This document shows, one piece after another, positions 44,886 through 56,543 of a stretch of 64,000 nt of DNA. Within the stretch, counting starts at the first letter, position 1. Each line of letters opens with the position of its first letter. The stretch is from Ianthella basta. Its lineage: Eukaryota > Porifera > Demospongiae > Verongiida > Ianthellidae. Position numbers and translations under genes: made by a program. The stretch spans positions 8,986,522 through 9,050,521 of the forward strand of contig OZ025872.1 of NCBI GenBank assembly GCA_964019415.1, written 5' to 3'. The notes under the pieces were generated by a model. It was not told the origin of the DNA and made no database searches. It saw only the letters and a list, made by a program, of their open reading frames with translations.

Positions 44886-45347
44886 CAGGAGTTTGTCCCT
44901 CGGTGCGTTTATTGTTGCAGTGCTACCGTCGCCTATCTGGACGAAGAGACTCCACATCGGCGACTCTTCACCCATAACGACAGTCTCGAGGCAATGTTCT
45001 GGCTGAGGCAAACCACTGAACAGTTCTACAGTACAAAAGAAACATATCATTATGGGTATGGTGCTATTGTTGTCGCCTAAGAAATATAACATCATATCTA
45101 GACCCTGTCTGCTAGCTGCTGTGGATAATAAAACGGCAGCCAGTGTATGGGTCTGGGTCTGAGCCTATAACCGTAAAAAAATAGTGCACAATGAGGAAAA
45201 GTGGCAAAAGGCATGCACATCATTATCAGCCAATCAGGTTTTGCTTCAAAATGAAAAGTCTAAAGCTTACCTTCCGTTCTGCAGAGGAAACATGCAGCAT
45301 CACTATCAGAACACTGATTGAAAATGTGCCACACACAAGCCAAGTTA
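44886..45347 (-). pseudogene. Duplicated 5' part of the ubiquitin-like/RING/kinase gene plus a second ubiquitin-like start
   Basis: 45010-45347 is a direct duplicate of 28141-28480: the promoter side, a damaged exon 1 (internal deletion, no ATG, donor GTAAGC kept) and the beginning of exon 2 (CLSQNIASRLS). Beyond that the copy ends. A short ATG frame at 44975-44886 (MGEESPMWSLFVQIGDGST, then a CTG|GTGAGG donor) again resembles the first strands of a ubiquitin-like domain and could be exon 1 of another gene. RING and kinase parts are absent here. Confidence 0.6.
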
Positions 45348-45510
45348 TTGTTTTTGTTTTGACATTTGACATTTGTTGTATGGCTTTGTGTTACACTTCC
45401 GGTTGTATAAATGCATGTAGGAAGATAGCTTTATATAATACGTAAACTGCAGTAGTATACCAGTGCTTACATATAATAATGTATCGACAGAAGTATTGAA
45501 GATAGGGAAT
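45348..45510. other. Spacer
   Basis: Nothing recognised. Confidence 0.3.
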
Positions 45511-45922
45511 ATTAGTCTGGGGACCAGCCCCTCCACCTCGCGGAAGGAGGGTCTGGCTTCACTTGTACAACACTTTCGTGCATAGTGGATGGAGTAAACA
45601 CATAGACACGTTAATTTACACACTCTACTCACGCCAGCTAATGCAATATTATGCAACTAGCGATTGAAGCCTGGAAGACTGAAGACTGATGACTGAAGCC
45701 TTCTTTTTTGCAGCGACCGATTTTCTGCCAAGTCTGCACCATCCCTCTGTCGTGGCCATCAGTTGTACGCTCCATCGGACTGGTGCCGTTTACAGTTTAC
45801 ACTCATTCTGCAATCTGATTGATCCAACCAGTTGATTGTGAAAGTCAGATCTTGCACAAAAACACTGTACAAGTGAAGCCAGACCCTCCTTCTGCAAGGT
45901 GGAGGGGCTGGTGCGCCAGACA
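45511..45922. mobile_element. Inverted-repeat element, ~410 bp
   Basis: About 62-bp terminal inverted repeats: 45511-45573 (AGTCTGG, CCAGCCCCTCCACCT, GGAGGGTCTGGC) and 45860-45922 (reverse complement). No coding capacity. Family related by its ends to 19089-19160. Confidence 0.75.
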
Positions 45923-46620
45923 AAGGTAATATATATTGTTGGCCATTTTATTTGCCTCTCTCACGCCCAAAGGACCAAGAGAAGGACTTTGAAACCGGCT
46001 TCCAAACATCGCTCCGTGCGAAGCATAGGCGTCTTCTGCCTTTGAAAGTGGTAGAACAGGCAACCACACCACCTCTGGTCTGAAGACGTACAGAATACAG
46101 CAGGATAGCACCCAGCAGCTTGGCGACTTGGTTCACATGACGCCTTCAATCATGGCTGCCCTGTTGAAGAACTTCAGTTCCCTGTCTCAGAGAAGTGAAA
46201 GGAGTGACGTAGAACTTGGTGAGCCCCATGAATTCTGTACGCAAACTTTTGCCAATGGTCAATAGCATATAAAGGCGTGCACAGTTACACTTCTAATTTC
46301 CTCCCGATGGTGCGTGTAGTGCGGTCAAGCGAACTGCCTTCTGCCAGATCAAAACCCTAGCTACTGCAATGACCGCGGGTGTGCTGTAAAGCACTTGTGG
46401 TTATCTGTGTGCCCTCCATCCATGTCCCTCTCCTCTCATTCATGTATTTTAGAGATCATGTAAGTATGTTTGCATCTGTGTGCTTAGCTAAATGCATGTT
46501 TCTCTCTCAATGTGAGCGTGTGTGTGCGCGTGTGTGTGTGGTGTGTGTGTGTGACGTCAGCAAAATGGCGGTGGCTAGCCACGTGTTTGTGCAGAAGACA
46601 ACTCAAAACCATCAAACCCC
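45923..46620 (+). repeat. Exon-1/promoter-like module, copy 1, with TG repeat
   Basis: Shares homology with 53700-54440 (same strand) and 54880-55640 (opposite strand). Contains GGCCATTTTATT, ACTTTGAAA.CCGGCTTC, an ATG-initiated short exon (46151, MAALLKNFSS) ending GTAGAACTTG|GTGAGC, and a (TG)n run near 46519-46552. Either a repeated first exon of a gene family or a transposon part. Confidence 0.6.
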
Positions 46621-47022
46621 CAGCTTAGGCTCCGCTTCCTTTTATCCATCCCTTCCACCACACCCTCTGGATTCATCTGGAGCAACTTTTTGATTGGAAC
46701 TCATGTTGGCCATCAAGGATACGCGTGGTGACCAGTCGAGCGGGTACCATATCTATAGCCTGACAGCATTTCGGTGCCCGTTAGCCACTGAATTCAGGGT
46801 CTGCAGCCACCACCGTTTCGTGAGGAGTAGTCCAGATTCTGGTGGTGGTTCCTCTGACTCGCCTTTGGACTCGCAATCCAAGGGGAGTGCCATCTTCTAT
46901 GCGCTAGATAGTGGTAGGGGATTGTCACCCAGGACGTTCCCCCTGCTGCTGGCCCAGGCTTGCCCAGGGCCCTGCCATCACAGCACTTCGTGCTGTGAGC
47001 AGATTTCAAGGTTTCAAGGTGT
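46621..47022. other. Unassigned, possible 5' part of LINE copy 2
   Basis: Base composition richer in G+C than surroundings; no protein recognised. Confidence 0.35.
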
Positions 47023-49372
47023 GTGTGTGTTCACCAGTACTCATGGTATCTACCAAATCCAAGGGCACAAGCAAGCTTGAAAGACTATATCCTGGTGAAA
47101 CAAAGGCTTAGACCGTCAGTATTAGACATCCAGGTTTTCAGAGGAGCAGACTTAGACAGTGATCACCGCTTAGTTGTAATGTCCCTGCATCTGAAGTTGA
47201 AGAGGGACCAAGGCAAAGATCAGGGAAGCCCTTTGATGTATGTCTGTTGAAACAAGTGGAGAGAAGGGGAGAGTTATTGAACACCATCTGGTCTGCCTAT
47301 GAAGGCAGGAGTGGAAGGGGTGATGTAGAGAAGCAATGGACTGAATTGAAGAAGGCCTTAGTGGATGCGGCAGAGCAGCACCTTAACCAGAGAAGACAGC
47401 TACAGTAGGAATGGATCTCAACCGACACCTTGAGACAGACAAAAGAGAAGCCGCTGACTTTTGTAAAGTGGCAGAACCAGTGAGCCTGTGAGGAGAAGCG
47501 GAAGCACTATGTGGCTCTGTGCAAGCTAGTGAGACAGGCAGTTAAGAGGGACAAAGAGAAGTGGTGGGATGAGAATATGGCAGCAATGGAGGACTTGACA
47601 CAATGCAGGCAAGGGAACTTCTTCAAGAAGCTGAAAAGACTGAGCGGCAGCAAAACAAGATCAGCAGATACCATCCTGGATGAGGTAGGCCAGCCATTGC
47701 AGAGTAACAAGGACAAGCTGGCTCACTGGAGGAGACACATTCAGGATGTCCTGAATGTGGAGAATGCAGTGGTGGCTGAGGTGCTGGCAGAGGTAGAAGA
47801 CAATGGCAGATGTGACAAGGGAGGAAGTAGTGAAAGCAGTGAGGAGACTTCAGAATGGCAAAGCAGCAGGGGATGATAGAATAGTGGCTGAACTGTTAAG
47901 GAATGGTGGTGAGACAGTGATAGATTGGTTGACAGAGCTGATACAAGACGTATGGCAAACCAGGAAAGTGCCCCAAGACTGGAGAAATGCTACATTGATA
48001 CCACTTTTCAAGAAGAAGGACAGGACACAATGCAACAACTACAGAGAGATTTCCCTTCTCAGTGTACCTGGTAAGGTGTTGACTCTCATCCTGTTGGAGA
48101 GGCTACAAGCCATCACTGAACCTCAGTTAATGGAGACGCAGTGCGGGTTCAGGAAGGGACGAGGAACAGTTGACCAGATTTGGGTGGTGAGACAGGTTGT
48201 TGAGAGAGCAACAGAATATATACAGGACACCGGTATTCATGTGCTTTGTGGATCTCACAAAGGCTTACAACTTGGTTAACCATCAAGCCATGGCAGCAAT
48301 CCTGAGGGAGTATGGGGTGCGCCATCAGCTGGTAGCCATTGTTGAAGAGCTGCACTCAGAAACCTGGTGCCAGGTGAGATCTGCAGGAGACACATCAGAG
48401 AGGTTTAAGGTGACAACTGGGGTCCGTCAAGGTTGTGAGCTGTCACCTCTGCTCTTCAACTGCTTCCTAGACAAGATCCTGAGGGAGGCAATGGCAACTC
48501 TTAATGGATGTCTGCAGATTGACTACACCACAGGACAAGACTACGGCATCTACATCTATTCAAGATGCACTGTATGCGGATGACCTGACACTGGTTGCAG
48601 AGTCCCAGGGAGAGCTCAATGCCATCAACAATACCTGCAGACGGTGGGGAACGACTATCAGTGCCACTAAGACCAAGATCCTCGAAGTGGGAGAGCAGCA
48701 GTCTAGCAACCAGCCATCCATCATGCTGCATAGCCAGTCCCTAGAAGAGGTGGCGTCTTTCCCCTATCTTAGCAGTAAGATTGGCCAGTCTATCAATGTG
48801 GAACGAGAAGTGTCAATGAGGCTAGAGAAGGCGGGCAAAGTGTATCAGATTTGGAGGAAGACAGTATTTCGCAGCCAAGCCCTCAGCATTGCCACCAAAG
48901 TACTCGTCTTCCGGACCCTAGTGTTGTCTGTGCTCCTCTATGGAGCAGTGACATGGACAGTGACCTAACATGATATTCGTAAGCTGAAATCATTTCAGAT
49001 GCGTTGCCTTCGCGACATCCTAGGCATCACCTTATGGAACCGCGTTTGGAACATTGACATCCTGGAGAGAACAGGGATGGTGTCAGTGGAGAATCAGCTT
49101 AAGCAGAGAAGCCTTCAATGGTTTGGCTATGTCTGGAGAATGCCAACCAGTCGCCCCCAAAGACAGCTGTTGAGGTGCAGGCCCAGTGGTAGGCGCAGAC
49201 CGACAGGAAGAGCACCCCTTCGTTGGTGTGACCTCATTAGCCTAGACTTGAGGAACATCACCAACTGGACAACAATGATCACAGACAGAACAAGGCTACC
49301 CCTGCACCGGTGTCACAGTTTCTGAAACCTGCCCAACGTCCCTAGTGGTACATGGTGAACAGAGGAGGAGAG

Positions 49373-49374
<2 letters not shown>
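47023..49374 (+). pseudogene. Degraded RTE-like LINE, copy 2
   Basis: Frame pieces at 47023-47250, 47511-47876, 47803-48279, 48197-48583, 48504-48968 and 48999-49325 align in order with the LINE at 40.9-43.3 kb: SLKDYILVKQRLRPSVLD, VTREEVVKAVRRLQNGKAAG, FRKGRGTVDQIWVVRQVV, TGVRQGCELSPLLFN, LYADDLTLVAES, MRCLRDILG. Several frameshifts and stops separate them, and the endonuclease is missing. It differs substantially from the other copy, so it is an older or separate subfamily. Its 3' end (AACGTCCCTAG, GAGGAGGAG) is followed at once by a TG microsatellite. Confidence 0.85.

Positions 49375-49450
<76 letters not shown>
49375..49450. repeat. (GT)38 microsatellite
   Basis: Pure GT run directly after the 3' end of LINE copy 2. 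Confidence 0.95.
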
Positions 49451-49456
<6 letters not shown>

Positions 49457-49470
49457 ATGAGAAGAACCGT

Positions 49471-50060
49471 AATTCAATAATTATGCACAGTCAGCAGCTT
49501 TCGTTGTGGCCGTGACAGTGGGTGCTGCGAAGGATTTGAAAAGCTACCAATTGAGCTAGTGTGTTGAGGAAACTGTCTATGCTGCAGAAACAGAATTGAA
49601 AGGACCATTTTAATCACAATTGGGGGGTTTCTACACTGTTCTGCTGAATGTTGCCGTTCTAGCAGGAAGAATTCACACAACGGTCCATCTCTGCGCATCT
49701 TAAATTAATGCCATTGTTTCACGCCACAGGACCAACCACAGTGCCCAATGCCTAGAAGACGTTCGTAGTTTTTTCTGGTAACTTGTACAGCTTTGACTAT
49801 GCTTCATTGCGACGAAATTTGCGGAAACAACTGCTTTGCTGGAGCTTTCTGATCTTCCACAGCACTCATTGTCGCAGCCACAGCGAAAACAATAAGCCTA
49901 CTCATCCTGACATTGGTAGGAGAACATTATTAAAGTATCCCCCACACTCTTGATATCTGACTTGTTGCGTAATTTACCTGTTTATTCAGGTCTATATGCC
50001 ATATAATATAAGACCACCTGCCAATGCTTAACTTCCCTATGGTTGCGCAATCTATACTAT
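49471..50060 (+). repeat. Dispersed ~590-bp element, copy B
   Basis: Inverted counterpart of 12287-12880: begins GCACAGTCAGCAGC, contains the inner inverted pair (GTGGCCGTGACAG...CTGCG against CGCAGCCACAGCG), ends CCTATGGTTGCGCAATC. Confidence 0.75.
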
Positions 50061-50074
50061 ATGTATTAGTTTTG

Positions 50075-50172
50075 ACACCTCCTTTAGGGATGTTGCTAAT
50101 TTATAAACACGAGGCCCAAGGGGGGGGGGGGGGGGTGCTTATAAATCAGTGACATCCCGAAAAGGAGGTGTT
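50075..50172. repeat. Palindrome with poly-G centre
   Basis: GACACCTCCTTTAGGGATGT at one side pairs with ACATCCCGAAAAGGAGGTGT; TTTATAAACAC pairs with GTGCTTATAAA around a G run at about 50120-50134. Confidence 0.7.
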
Positions 50173-50219
50173 ATAAGTGATTTATTTGCCGAACAAAGGG
50201 AAGCGTGGGCGAGTGTTAA

Positions 50220-50594
50220 TTGGTTTCTTGCCAAATAAGGAAAGAGCTAGGAAAATGCGGGCGAATCCACTGCAGCATTATTATTATTGTTCAAGCAGGA
50301 GAGCTAGCGCAGACAGTGAACCAGCAGGCAGAAACGTCCATACGCTACTCCTCGGAAACCTCTTTCTCTACGAAGGAGACGAACCAGCAGGCAGAAACTT
50401 CCGTACACTACCCCTTAGAAACCTCTTCCTCTACAAAGGAGACGTCTTACCCATCTCCTGCAACACGATCGGAAGCTCCAACTGTGACCAAAACCTGGCT
50501 GGTGAATCATGCCTCAACGGAAGATGCACCCAAACACGTTGGAGGCAGTGGGAGCCAAGTCGGCTCAGTGGAATCTGACCGAGGGACGGCATGA
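50220..50594 (+). CDS. Doubtful small ORF with 63-bp duplicated segment
   Basis: A 124-codon frame contains NQQAETSxxYxxETSxSTKET twice in tandem (63-bp unit, about 50321-50446) and is Ser/Thr-rich. No domain is recognised and no splice sites settle its extent. The tandem unit keeps the frame but also leaves other frames open. It may be an exon of a low-complexity protein or non-coding. Confidence 0.25.
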   Translation: MVSCQIRKELGKCGRIHCSIIIIVQAGELAQTVNQQAETSIRYSSETSFSTKETNQQAETSVHYPLETSSSTKETSYPSPATRSEAPTVTKTWLVNHASTEDAPKHVGGSGSQVGSVESDRGTA

Positions 50595-51300
50595 TGGATT
50601 GGTAATCAGCTGCAGCGGAATTGGCCCTAATCTGAGTCTTTTTGTTCTTTCCGTAGCTAGCTAGCTACCTGAGATGTCTAGTGGTACGTCCTCTCGCTGA
50701 ATAATCGGCCACATTTGATGCACAATTAGCTAAGTTGATGTCGACGATGTTGCTTCATTACCTGCAATATCCACACTACACTACCTAACCAAAACGGTTG
50801 AGTAGTAAAGTGCTGATCTGAATGTATTGTGCATCTCAAGACATGATATATAGCTACGATCAATCCAACAAGACATGCATACACAGTGCATTCATCCAAC
50901 CCTCTTTTCCCAAACTTGGGTAGTCATTAGGATATGAACTGTGTGATGTCATAGTTGTGTACAGGTAAAAGCTACCCACAGTTTAGGAACTGATGTGCAA
51001 AGTCAGCAGTACACAATTAGATATATACACCAAAAATTAGATATTCACACCAAAAATCAGAAATTCACACCAAGAATTAGATATAGTCACCTTGGCACAA
51101 CAAGTAGCAGATATATAGACAACCAATAAGCATAGCAACCACCTAGCAACGGCAAATAATGTAGAGTTACTCCATGTTTCATTGAACTGTTCTTGTGTTT
51201 GATCTGAATGCAAGCACTTGCATGTGAAGTGTTGTTGCTATTGATTGAATCACACTGAACCTGATTAGATATTTTCCTGAACCCGATTAGATATTCTTGC
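50595..51300. other. No gene seen; short repeated motif
   Basis: About 51010-51090 holds four to five copies of an ~20-bp unit (ACACCAAAAATTAGATATTC and variants). Confidence 0.45.
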
Positions 51301-51382
51301 TTCATTATCTTTCTGTAAATACTCACTGTAAATGCATGCCCTGTAAACAGTCGTGTCTGCCTGTGATGGAGCCTTCTCTGTG

Positions 51383-51415
<33 letters not shown>

Positions 51416-51480
51416 ATGTGTATGTGTGTATGTGTGATGTCACCAAAACGGCAGGTGGTAGGCCACGAGGTTGCTAAGAA
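51300..51480 (+). repeat. TG-repeat module, partial copy
   Basis: CTGTAAATGCATG, then (TG)n (about 51384-51411), then GATGTCACCAAAACGGC resembles 46480-46580 and 54220-54370. Confidence 0.5.
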
Positions 51481-51640
51481 GACATCAAACTCGGACTTTT
51501 GCGTTGAAGTGGCACTATCTTGTCTCGATGGAAGGAACAGCTGACGTACAAAGCACCTGGAGTGCCAGTGTTACTGTTCTTCGGTGGCGGCAAGTTGCAT
51601 ACCTGTTGCTGCATCCTGCTCCAACTTGTGCTGTTCGACT

Positions 51641-52010
51641 AGCACCAACACTGTATTTGCATTCATAGTGGTCCCCCACTGCATGCCAATCGATGCTGGT
51701 GCCCTGTCCCCGACCTTCAGCAACTTGCGCTGGTGGTGTTTTTCCTTCCTTCAACTAGCGCAAACACTCTACTTGCACTCGGGGTGGTTACTCTCGACAA
51801 CTTGCACTGGTGGCCTTGTTCATAGAAGCACTGGCGCATATACTGCATGCACAGATTGCAACTTGCACTGTGTGGTGGTGGTGGTGCATATATAGCACAA
51901 ACACTCTACCTGCACTTGGGGTGGTTACTCTTGGCAGCTTGCACTGGTGGTCTTGTTCCTAGTAGCACTTGCACATATACTGCATGCGTAGATTGCAACT
52001 TGCACTGTGA
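51641..52010. repeat. Minisatellite, ~118-136-bp unit, about 3 copies
   Basis: Units start near 51641, 51759 and 51895 with TAGC.C.AACACT; the later two share GGGGTGGTTACTCT and CAACTTGCACTGTG. Confidence 0.75.
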
Positions 52011-52579
52011 TGACAGTGGTGGTATTGGTGTCATGGAAGGGGTGCCATGGGATAGTAGCATGTGGTGGTTGTATGTTAATATTATAATATTTGGGCACGT
52101 GACATTATAGGTGTATGGTGATGTTGGCTGTACATGTATTTGTATGTGGCAGTCAGTGCTGGCAGTTGTGCACTTGTGCACTAGCTTGCCTTTGGCAGGA
52201 TTCTGTATAATACCCTATCACCATTTGTCTCACCAAATGTGAATGTGTAAGTCAGTGGTGGTGATGGAGCACTTGCAAAAAAGCTTGCCTTCAGTGGTGA
52301 GTGTGCCAGTGGGTAAGTGAAGAAATGCAAGGTGCACACACACTGGAAGTGTGTGGTCTCAATGCATATAGCTATATTTATGCATGTGAAATGGTGCAAT
52401 ACACACTATGGAAAGCTGTAGTGTACAGGAACATACACAATGAGCCGCATGGGAGTTTATTTCTTTCACTGAATCAGGCAAGCACAGCACAGCCTTAACC
52501 CAGAAAAGCCTTCATCCAGTCGAGCGCATTGACTCGCGGCAGGCCAACTTGTGCGCGAGCGCTCTCCTGCTTACCGTAT
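52011..52579. other. No gene seen; weak ~105-bp repeat
   Basis: GTCAGTG.TGG...GCACTTG...AGCTTGCCTT occurs at about 52151 and 52252. Nothing else recognised. Confidence 0.35.
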
Positions 52580-52818
52580 AAGGTAAACCGGGGTAATTCC
52601 ATCACTATTTCAGAGCGGGGTAATTCCGTCGTGTGAGTCTGCCACTACTTATCGAGAAAGAGCGTGCTCACACCAGTTTAGGTTTAGACAGTGCAGTGGA
52701 TTGGTTGTAAAACAGCGGTGTTGTGGTGAGCTAAAAGCCCACTGCCAAGGAACAAGAGTCGAGACAAAACCCTAGTGACGGAATTACCCTAGTGACGAAA
52801 TTACCCCGGTTTACCTTA
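52580..52818. mobile_element. Miniature inverted-repeat element, 239 bp
   Basis: Ends AAGGTAAACCGGGGTAATT and its reverse complement. The motif GGGGTAATTCCGTC and relatives repeat inside. Confidence 0.75.
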
Positions 52819-53699
52819 CGCGTCCGAGTGGAAACGTCCCACGTTTGACTAATGGTTGAAGAGTACGTTGTTGGCACCACGGCAGCGTTTCTCGGAACAC
52901 TTCCTCCAGGCTCTGCCTCCACAAAGGCCGTGTGTCTTCCCAGTACCCACTGATTCGCTGTCTTCGCGCAGTAGGCACTCAGAATCGTCTGTAAACTCTG
53001 TCACGCTCGCGTAACCCCCAAATTCCAAGGCGCCCTTGGCGCTTGCACACAGTTCCTGGCAATGGGTGCCCAAGAGAAGCGTGCGCGGTGGCCCTTTCTT
53101 CCTGCCAGCCGCTTCAAGGGGGTCTTTGAGGTGCGAAAAGTGACGTCGCGAAACGAACCCTATATTTTGGATGGACTAGAATGTGACGTTTGCGGACGTC
53201 ACACTAAAACGTCACCGTTCTATGACGTCACATTAGATTGACAGCCTTCTAATTGAACAGCAGAGTCTTTAATTACTAATCCCTGCTGAGTGCACAGCCT
53301 CATTGACCACTTGTACTTGCCTACGACGTTTCGTGAGCATTTGCCAGATTTTCATATTAAATTATTATAACACCCACTATCAGTATAAATATGCTATAGC
53401 AATGATATGGGGCTATGGCATTTTATATTTGCAATTTGGCGCCACCTTGCACGTAAACAGAGGCCTAATTAAAAATTCTGTCATATTTAGAATCGTTAAA
53501 TTTCCCTTAAGTTTGCCATCTTACCAATGGTCTGTGCCACAGGGTGCCCAAAGTCCCCATATTATATTATATTATAATTACATTACAATATTTTATGGCT
53601 TCAATACCCCTGTATTTTGCAACTCGCACTGTATATATATATATATAATACGCGAACCTACGGTTGTATGTCAATACTTACATTTATATTGAATGTATT
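52819..53699. other. No firm gene; GC-rich stretch with TGACGTCAC palindromes
   Basis: A minus frame at 52849-53073 (MGTHCQELCASAKGALEF, 74 codons) sits in a GC-rich stretch and could be a first exon, but nothing confirms it. 53138-53232 contains repeated GTGACGTC/GACGTCAC motifs resembling CRE sites. Confidence 0.3.
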
Positions 53700-54264
53700 G
53701 GGCAAAGTATTGGATATAGGGAATTTATATTGTCGGCCATTTTATTCGGCCGGAAGTAGACCGTGTGCGAGGCCAAGGGACTTTGAAAACCGGCTTCTAA
53801 ACGACGTCTTAGCGAACTTTGGACGTTCTCTTCCGCTGCTATTCGTGGAACAGACTCCTACAGCACTTCTGGTCTACGGGCTAAGAGACAGCTTCTAGAT
53901 AGCGCCCAACAGGTCATCAACTTCGCCCCGCGCCTTCTTCGATAATGGCCGCGCCCGCCTCGGAGCACTTCACTCCGCCGCCTGGAACACATGACAGGAG
54001 TAACGTAGAAACTGGTGAGCGCCGTGATATGTACACGCTAACATTCTTCAACCGTTTCTAGCGTTGAAAAGCTTAGCTCGCACGGTTGCCCTTCTAAATG
54101 CTCTTCAGAACCTGACCCACGCATACTGCGCTGTAGCAAACTTACGTAGCTTTTGCCATCACAGACCACTAGCTACTCTGGCGACTGTGGGTTCCTTGGT
54201 ACATTATGTTTCTGTACATATTCACGGTAAATGCATGTCATATAAGCAGTCATGTGTCTTTCTC

Positions 54265-54360
<96 letters not shown>

Positions 54361-54440
54361 TGTGTGTGTGCGTGTGTGTCATGTCTGGTGACTAGTGGTG
54401 TATGTGTACTGTCACTGAGGTGTATGACACAATGTCATGT
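53700..54440 (+). repeat. Exon-1/promoter-like module, copy 2, with (TG)45
   Basis: Homologous to 45923-46620: CGGCCATTTTATT, GGGACTTTGAAAACCGGC, short exon with ATG at 53945 (MAAPASEHF) ending GTAGAAACTG|GTGAGC, then a pure GT run at 54270-54359. Confidence 0.6.
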
Positions 54441-54463
54441 GTTACTGATCATGAGTAACAGAC

Positions 54464-54791
54464 CAGCGACCGAAGGGAGCAAGTATTTCGAGTTGGAGCG
54501 GCAGCCCCACGAGTTTTTTTTAACTCGAAATACTTGTTTAACTTGAAATACTTGTTTTCTCAGAAAATTTGGGTACCCAATCACATGAGCTAGTTTATGT
54601 ACGCAAAACATATGCACACAAACACGGATTGCAGCTATTAATTAAGACACACATCCCATTCCACTAGGATGTCAGCTCAGTGGTGTACATAACCATCAGC
54701 CACAACTACAATCAAAACAAGTATTTTGAGTTAAAAAACACTTGTGGGGCTCCTGCCCCAACTCAAAATATCTGCTCCCTCTGGTTGCTGC
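54464..54791. mobile_element. Inverted-repeat element with ~75-bp ends
   Basis: 54464-54540 and 54715-54791 are reverse complements (GGGAGCAAGTATTTCGAGTT; GCCCCAC), each also self-complementary. The interior holds a piece resembling the 3' part of the ubiquitin-like exon region (39541-39645). A third compact copy is at 63490-63545. Confidence 0.7.
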
Positions 54792-54879
54792 TTTGTTATC
54801 AATATATAGTAGCCATTGCAATTAATTTTGTGTAATTAATCGACACACTTGTGAGCATGCACACTTCATAGGCAAGAAT

Positions 54880-55640
<761 letters not shown>

Positions 55641-55774
55641 TACTTCCGTCAATACATTATATAAATGCAAGCACAGTTATATTACCACAGTTCACGTATT
55701 ATATAAACATACACCACTGGAAGCGTAACACAAAGCCATACACAAAATGTCAAAAGGAAAACAATGCAGGGGTA

Positions 55775-56543
55775 CTCAGCCAGCTGGACCCTCCTAACCA
55801 TTTAGTACGTAAGCACCCACAGGGAGTAAAGGAAAAAGAGGGTCCAGCACTAGTCACTCACGTGCAACATCTGACTATATTACCCCAAATTGGGGTAATA
55901 GAATTCATGACTTTTCAGTTAGTAGGGGACCGTGTCTAAATGCAAAGATGGCAGGTGCCAATTGCTTCAGTGTCATTGTCCGTGTGGCTTTACAGTTCCT
56001 TGAATTGTCTCAGCCTTCGTCCTTGGCAACAAGAAGCACTCTTACATATTTTGTCTGGCCATGACATGTATATAAATCTCCCGACTGGATTTGGGAAGAG
56101 TTTGATATTTGAACTGACGCTGCTTTGCTTCGATCACCAAAGAAACAATACCCTTGGGAAGCCCGAAGGTGCTCATCATACCACCTCTAATTTCCCTTAT
56201 GGAGTTGCAGATCAGTTATCTGACAGAATGGGGACTAAAAGCTGCATGACTATCTGACATGACAGAAGCAAGTGTGCCGTTGAACAAAGTATCTCTCCAC
56301 ACGGTGAGAGTGACCCGGTCTTATGCAACATGCGATAGGCCATTGATCCAAGGATAATGCAGCAAAGCCTGCAGCATCACGCAGGCCCGTACAAGTGGCC
56401 GACATGTTTGTGGTATCATTATGTACACAGTCAAAGCGGTGTTAAACTATAATTCAATTAGTGACTGGTGCTGGATCCCCCTTTCCCTCCACGCCCTGTG
56501 GGCACTTAAGAACTAAACGGTTAGGAGTGTTCAGCTGGCTGGA
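55775..56543. mobile_element. TIR element carrying a helicase fragment
   Basis: Terminal inverted repeats of ~75 bp: 55775-55850 (CAGCCAGCTGGACCCTCC, GCACCCACAGGG, GGGTCCAGCAC) and 56464-56543. The ends match the palindrome at 39425-39542. The interior holds the helicase frame at 55940-56257. Confidence 0.7.
55940..56257 (+). pseudogene. RecQ-like helicase N-terminal fragment
   Basis: LSLRPWQQEALLHILSGHD, then the Walker A motif LPTGFGKS, then LIFELTLLCFD: the start of a DEAD/DEAH helicase domain of the RecQ type (motifs 0 and I). After about residue 68 the frame no longer resembles a helicase, and motifs II-VI are absent. It lies wholly between the terminal repeats of a small transposon-like element, which suggests capture. 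Not functional as written. Confidence 0.65.
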
